Origin: Chryseobacterium arachidis
GTDB taxonomy: Bacteria > Bacteroidota > Bacteroidia > Flavobacteriales > Weeksellaceae
Assembly: GCF_900129245.1 (NCBI RefSeq)
Contig: NZ_FQUT01000005.1
Location: forward strand, 62,001-126,000
Length of the DNA stretch: 64,000 nucleotides
Direction: 5' to 3'
The translations under genes were made by a program, and so were the position numbers. This document shows, piece after piece, positions 62,810-64,000 of this stretch. Under the pieces are notes generated by a model. That model saw nothing but the letters and a program-made list of their open reading frames with translations. It had not been told where the DNA came from and searched no databases. Position 1 is the first letter of the stretch, and each line of letters starts with the position of its first letter.

Positions 62810-63787
62810 TTATTTATTACTCATGTTCGGGTCCCAATCATTAAAAATCTTTTCTAAAGTATAATTTTTTAAATCTTTTTTCGTCAATTGATGCGACCAG
62901 CTCACACGTTTTGAAATGTTTCCGCCTTCTCCTTTACTTCCGAATTCTCCGTAATAAGCCGTTTTTTCTTTATCCGGGAACATTTTATCGCCTTTCCACG
63001 GATTCCAGCCTTCGGGAACAATGTGTTTTCCCATTTCTGTGTTGATGAAAACTGTTTTTGCATAAGATCGCCATGGTCTTCCTAAATATACTTTTGTGAT
63101 GCCTTCTTTTGCAATTAATTTACAATCAAAAAATACAAAACCATATTGTCTGTCGGCTTCTGTTGCCGCTGCGGTGATATAAGAATCGGCTAAGCTTTTA
63201 ATAATACAATTTTTAAAAACAACCGTTGCCTGTCCGAAAATAAAATCGGTTGTTCCTTCGATATAGCAGTTTTCAAAATATTGTCTGCTGTGATTGGTTG
63301 CCGAATAAATTGTATCCTGACAACCTAATATATTTGAATTTTTAATCACAAAACGGTCACCTTCTACATGGAGAGAAACCGCCTGCCCTTCGTTGCAGGA
63401 AGAGTTTTGAATCGTTAGATTACTAACTTTAATATCGTCACCCATCACCAAGAAAGTGTAAGAATTGAACGTTGTCATTTTTTCATTAAATGAATCCAAT
63501 TTCCCTGAAAAATCATTGTTGGTAATGATCGTGTTGTCTTTATTTTCACCTTCTAATGTGATTTTATGTTTTGAAGAAGGAATTACCACTTTTTCATTAT
63601 AGATTCCTGATTTAATAAAAACCAAAGCTTCCGCAGGACCCAAATCTCTGATTGAATTAATCGCCTTCTGAATTGATGTAAAATCTCCGCTACCATCTTT
63701 GGCAACGGTAATTTTAATATACGGATCATTTCCTGCAAAGAGAAAATTAGCCATTGAAATGAGAACAATTAAAAATAATTTTTTCAT
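62810..63787 (-). CDS. Pectinesterase, CE8
   Basis: The 325-residue secreted enzyme (signal about 1-19) is a right-handed beta-helix. It contains GIYNEKVVIPSSK, GQAVSLHVEGDRFVI, the catalytic GCQDTIYS (Asp), TDFIFGQATV (Asp) and LGRPWRSYAKTV. It demethylates homogalacturonan, releasing methanol and acid groups that pectate lyase needs. It begins the minus-strand run of pectin genes, with a hydrolase just upstream. Confidence 0.94.
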   Translation of the reverse strand: MKKLFLIVLISMANFLFAGNDPYIKITVAKDGSGDFTSIQKAINSIRDLGPAEALVFIKSGIYNEKVVIPSSKHKITLEGENKDNTIITNNDFSGKLDSFNEKMTTFNSYTFLVMGDDIKVSNLTIQNSSCNEGQAVSLHVEGDRFVIKNSNILGCQDTIYSATNHSRQYFENCYIEGTTDFIFGQATVVFKNCIIKSLADSYITAAATEADRQYGFVFFDCKLIAKEGITKVYLGRPWRSYAKTVFINTEMGKHIVPEGWNPWKGDKMFPDKEKTAYYGEFGSKGEGGNISKRVSWSHQLTKKDLKNYTLEKIFNDWDPNMSNK

Positions 63788-63831
63788 AAAACTTTTTTTA
63801 AATTAGCCTTAACCTTAATCTCAACCTAAAT

Positions 63832-64000
63832 TTATTTTAAAACTTTATCTAAAAAATCAACAGTCAAATTTAAAGTTTCTGTAAACCAAGGTTCTGCTGA
63901 CCAGAATGAATGCGGCGTATCTTTGATTTCATGAAACTCTGTTTGAATATTATAACCCTTCAATTTTTTCATCATATCATCTCGACCTGCGTGAAAACGG
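63832..64000 (-). CDS. Alpha/beta hydrolase, C-terminal end (cut by window edge)
   Basis: The frame gives 55 residues up to the TAA at 63832-63834. They include RFHAGRDDMMKKLKGYNIQT and KDTPHSFWSAEPWF, where the His of TPHSF fits the catalytic His of secreted alpha/beta hydrolases used in polysaccharide loci. It continues outside the window. The pectinesterase gene follows after 44 bases, so it belongs to the same pectin locus. Confidence 0.7.
   Translation of the reverse strand, partial: RFHAGRDDMMKKLKGYNIQTEFHEIKDTPHSFWSAEPWFTETLNLTVDFLDKVLK

Overview
The window is a piece of chromosome from a low-GC member of Bacteroidota, most like a Chryseobacterium-type Flavobacteriales/Weeksellaceae genome (inference). 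The signs are a type IX secretion sorting tail on a nuclease, promoters with the TAnnTTTG -7 element, a short NuoG without the molybdopterin-type part, a GG-leader peptide of the kind common in Chryseobacterium, and many dispersed palindromic intergenic repeats. No phage, IS element or CRISPR array was seen.

Layout. 1-3940 (+): end of peptide deformylase, a DUF5606-type protein, mazG, a FUSC-type membrane protein and a beta-propeller-like lipoprotein. 3999-7715 (-): a 1238-residue lipoprotein joining a calcineurin-like phosphoesterase, a possible kinase-like middle and an outer-membrane barrel. 7739-9838 (+): an HD phosphohydrolase fused to a Pycsar-type membrane effector domain, then a bestrophin-like channel. 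9835-12141 (-): a large GAF-like protein. 12382-18399 (-): the most unusual island, which reads as an effector cassette of a contractile injection system: a LysM protein, a LysM plus PAAR-like (DUF4280) protein, a GH19 plus M23 peptidoglycan hydrolase, and two AT-rich lipoprotein genes that are good immunity candidates. One of these is frameshifted in an 11-base homopolymer, and a 35-codon SH3-like gene remnant lies between them.

18537-32797 (-): a full 13-gene nuoA-N respiratory complex I operon with fused promoter-to-terminator logic (candidate promoter before nuoA, hairpin after nuoN), interrupted only by an outer-membrane-protein-like gene between nuoF and nuoG. 32919-46239: mixed housekeeping genes: GNAT protein, YugP-type zinc protease, YigZ, a GG-leader Cys-rich peptide, ribD, a DUF349 protein, aroE, a secreted endonuclease I family protein, a LolC/E-type permease, rbfA, methylmalonyl-CoA epimerase, a CAT-anticodon tRNA and methionine aminopeptidase.

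46397-53603 (+): a VIT/VWA protein with a TonB-plug-like insert, a small repeat protein, a Crp-family regulator and a ClC channel with CBS domains, separated by repeat-rich spacers. 53967-64000: a pectin-degradation locus: DUF4861 protein and PL10 pectate lyase on +, and GH95, two tandem alpha/beta hydrolases, KdgF-like cupin, CE12 rhamnogalacturonan acetylesterase, CE8 pectinesterase and a further truncated hydrolase on -. Together these would remove methyl and acetyl esters, cut polygalacturonate and process the unsaturated sugars. The locus continues beyond the window, and no SusC/SusD pair is visible.
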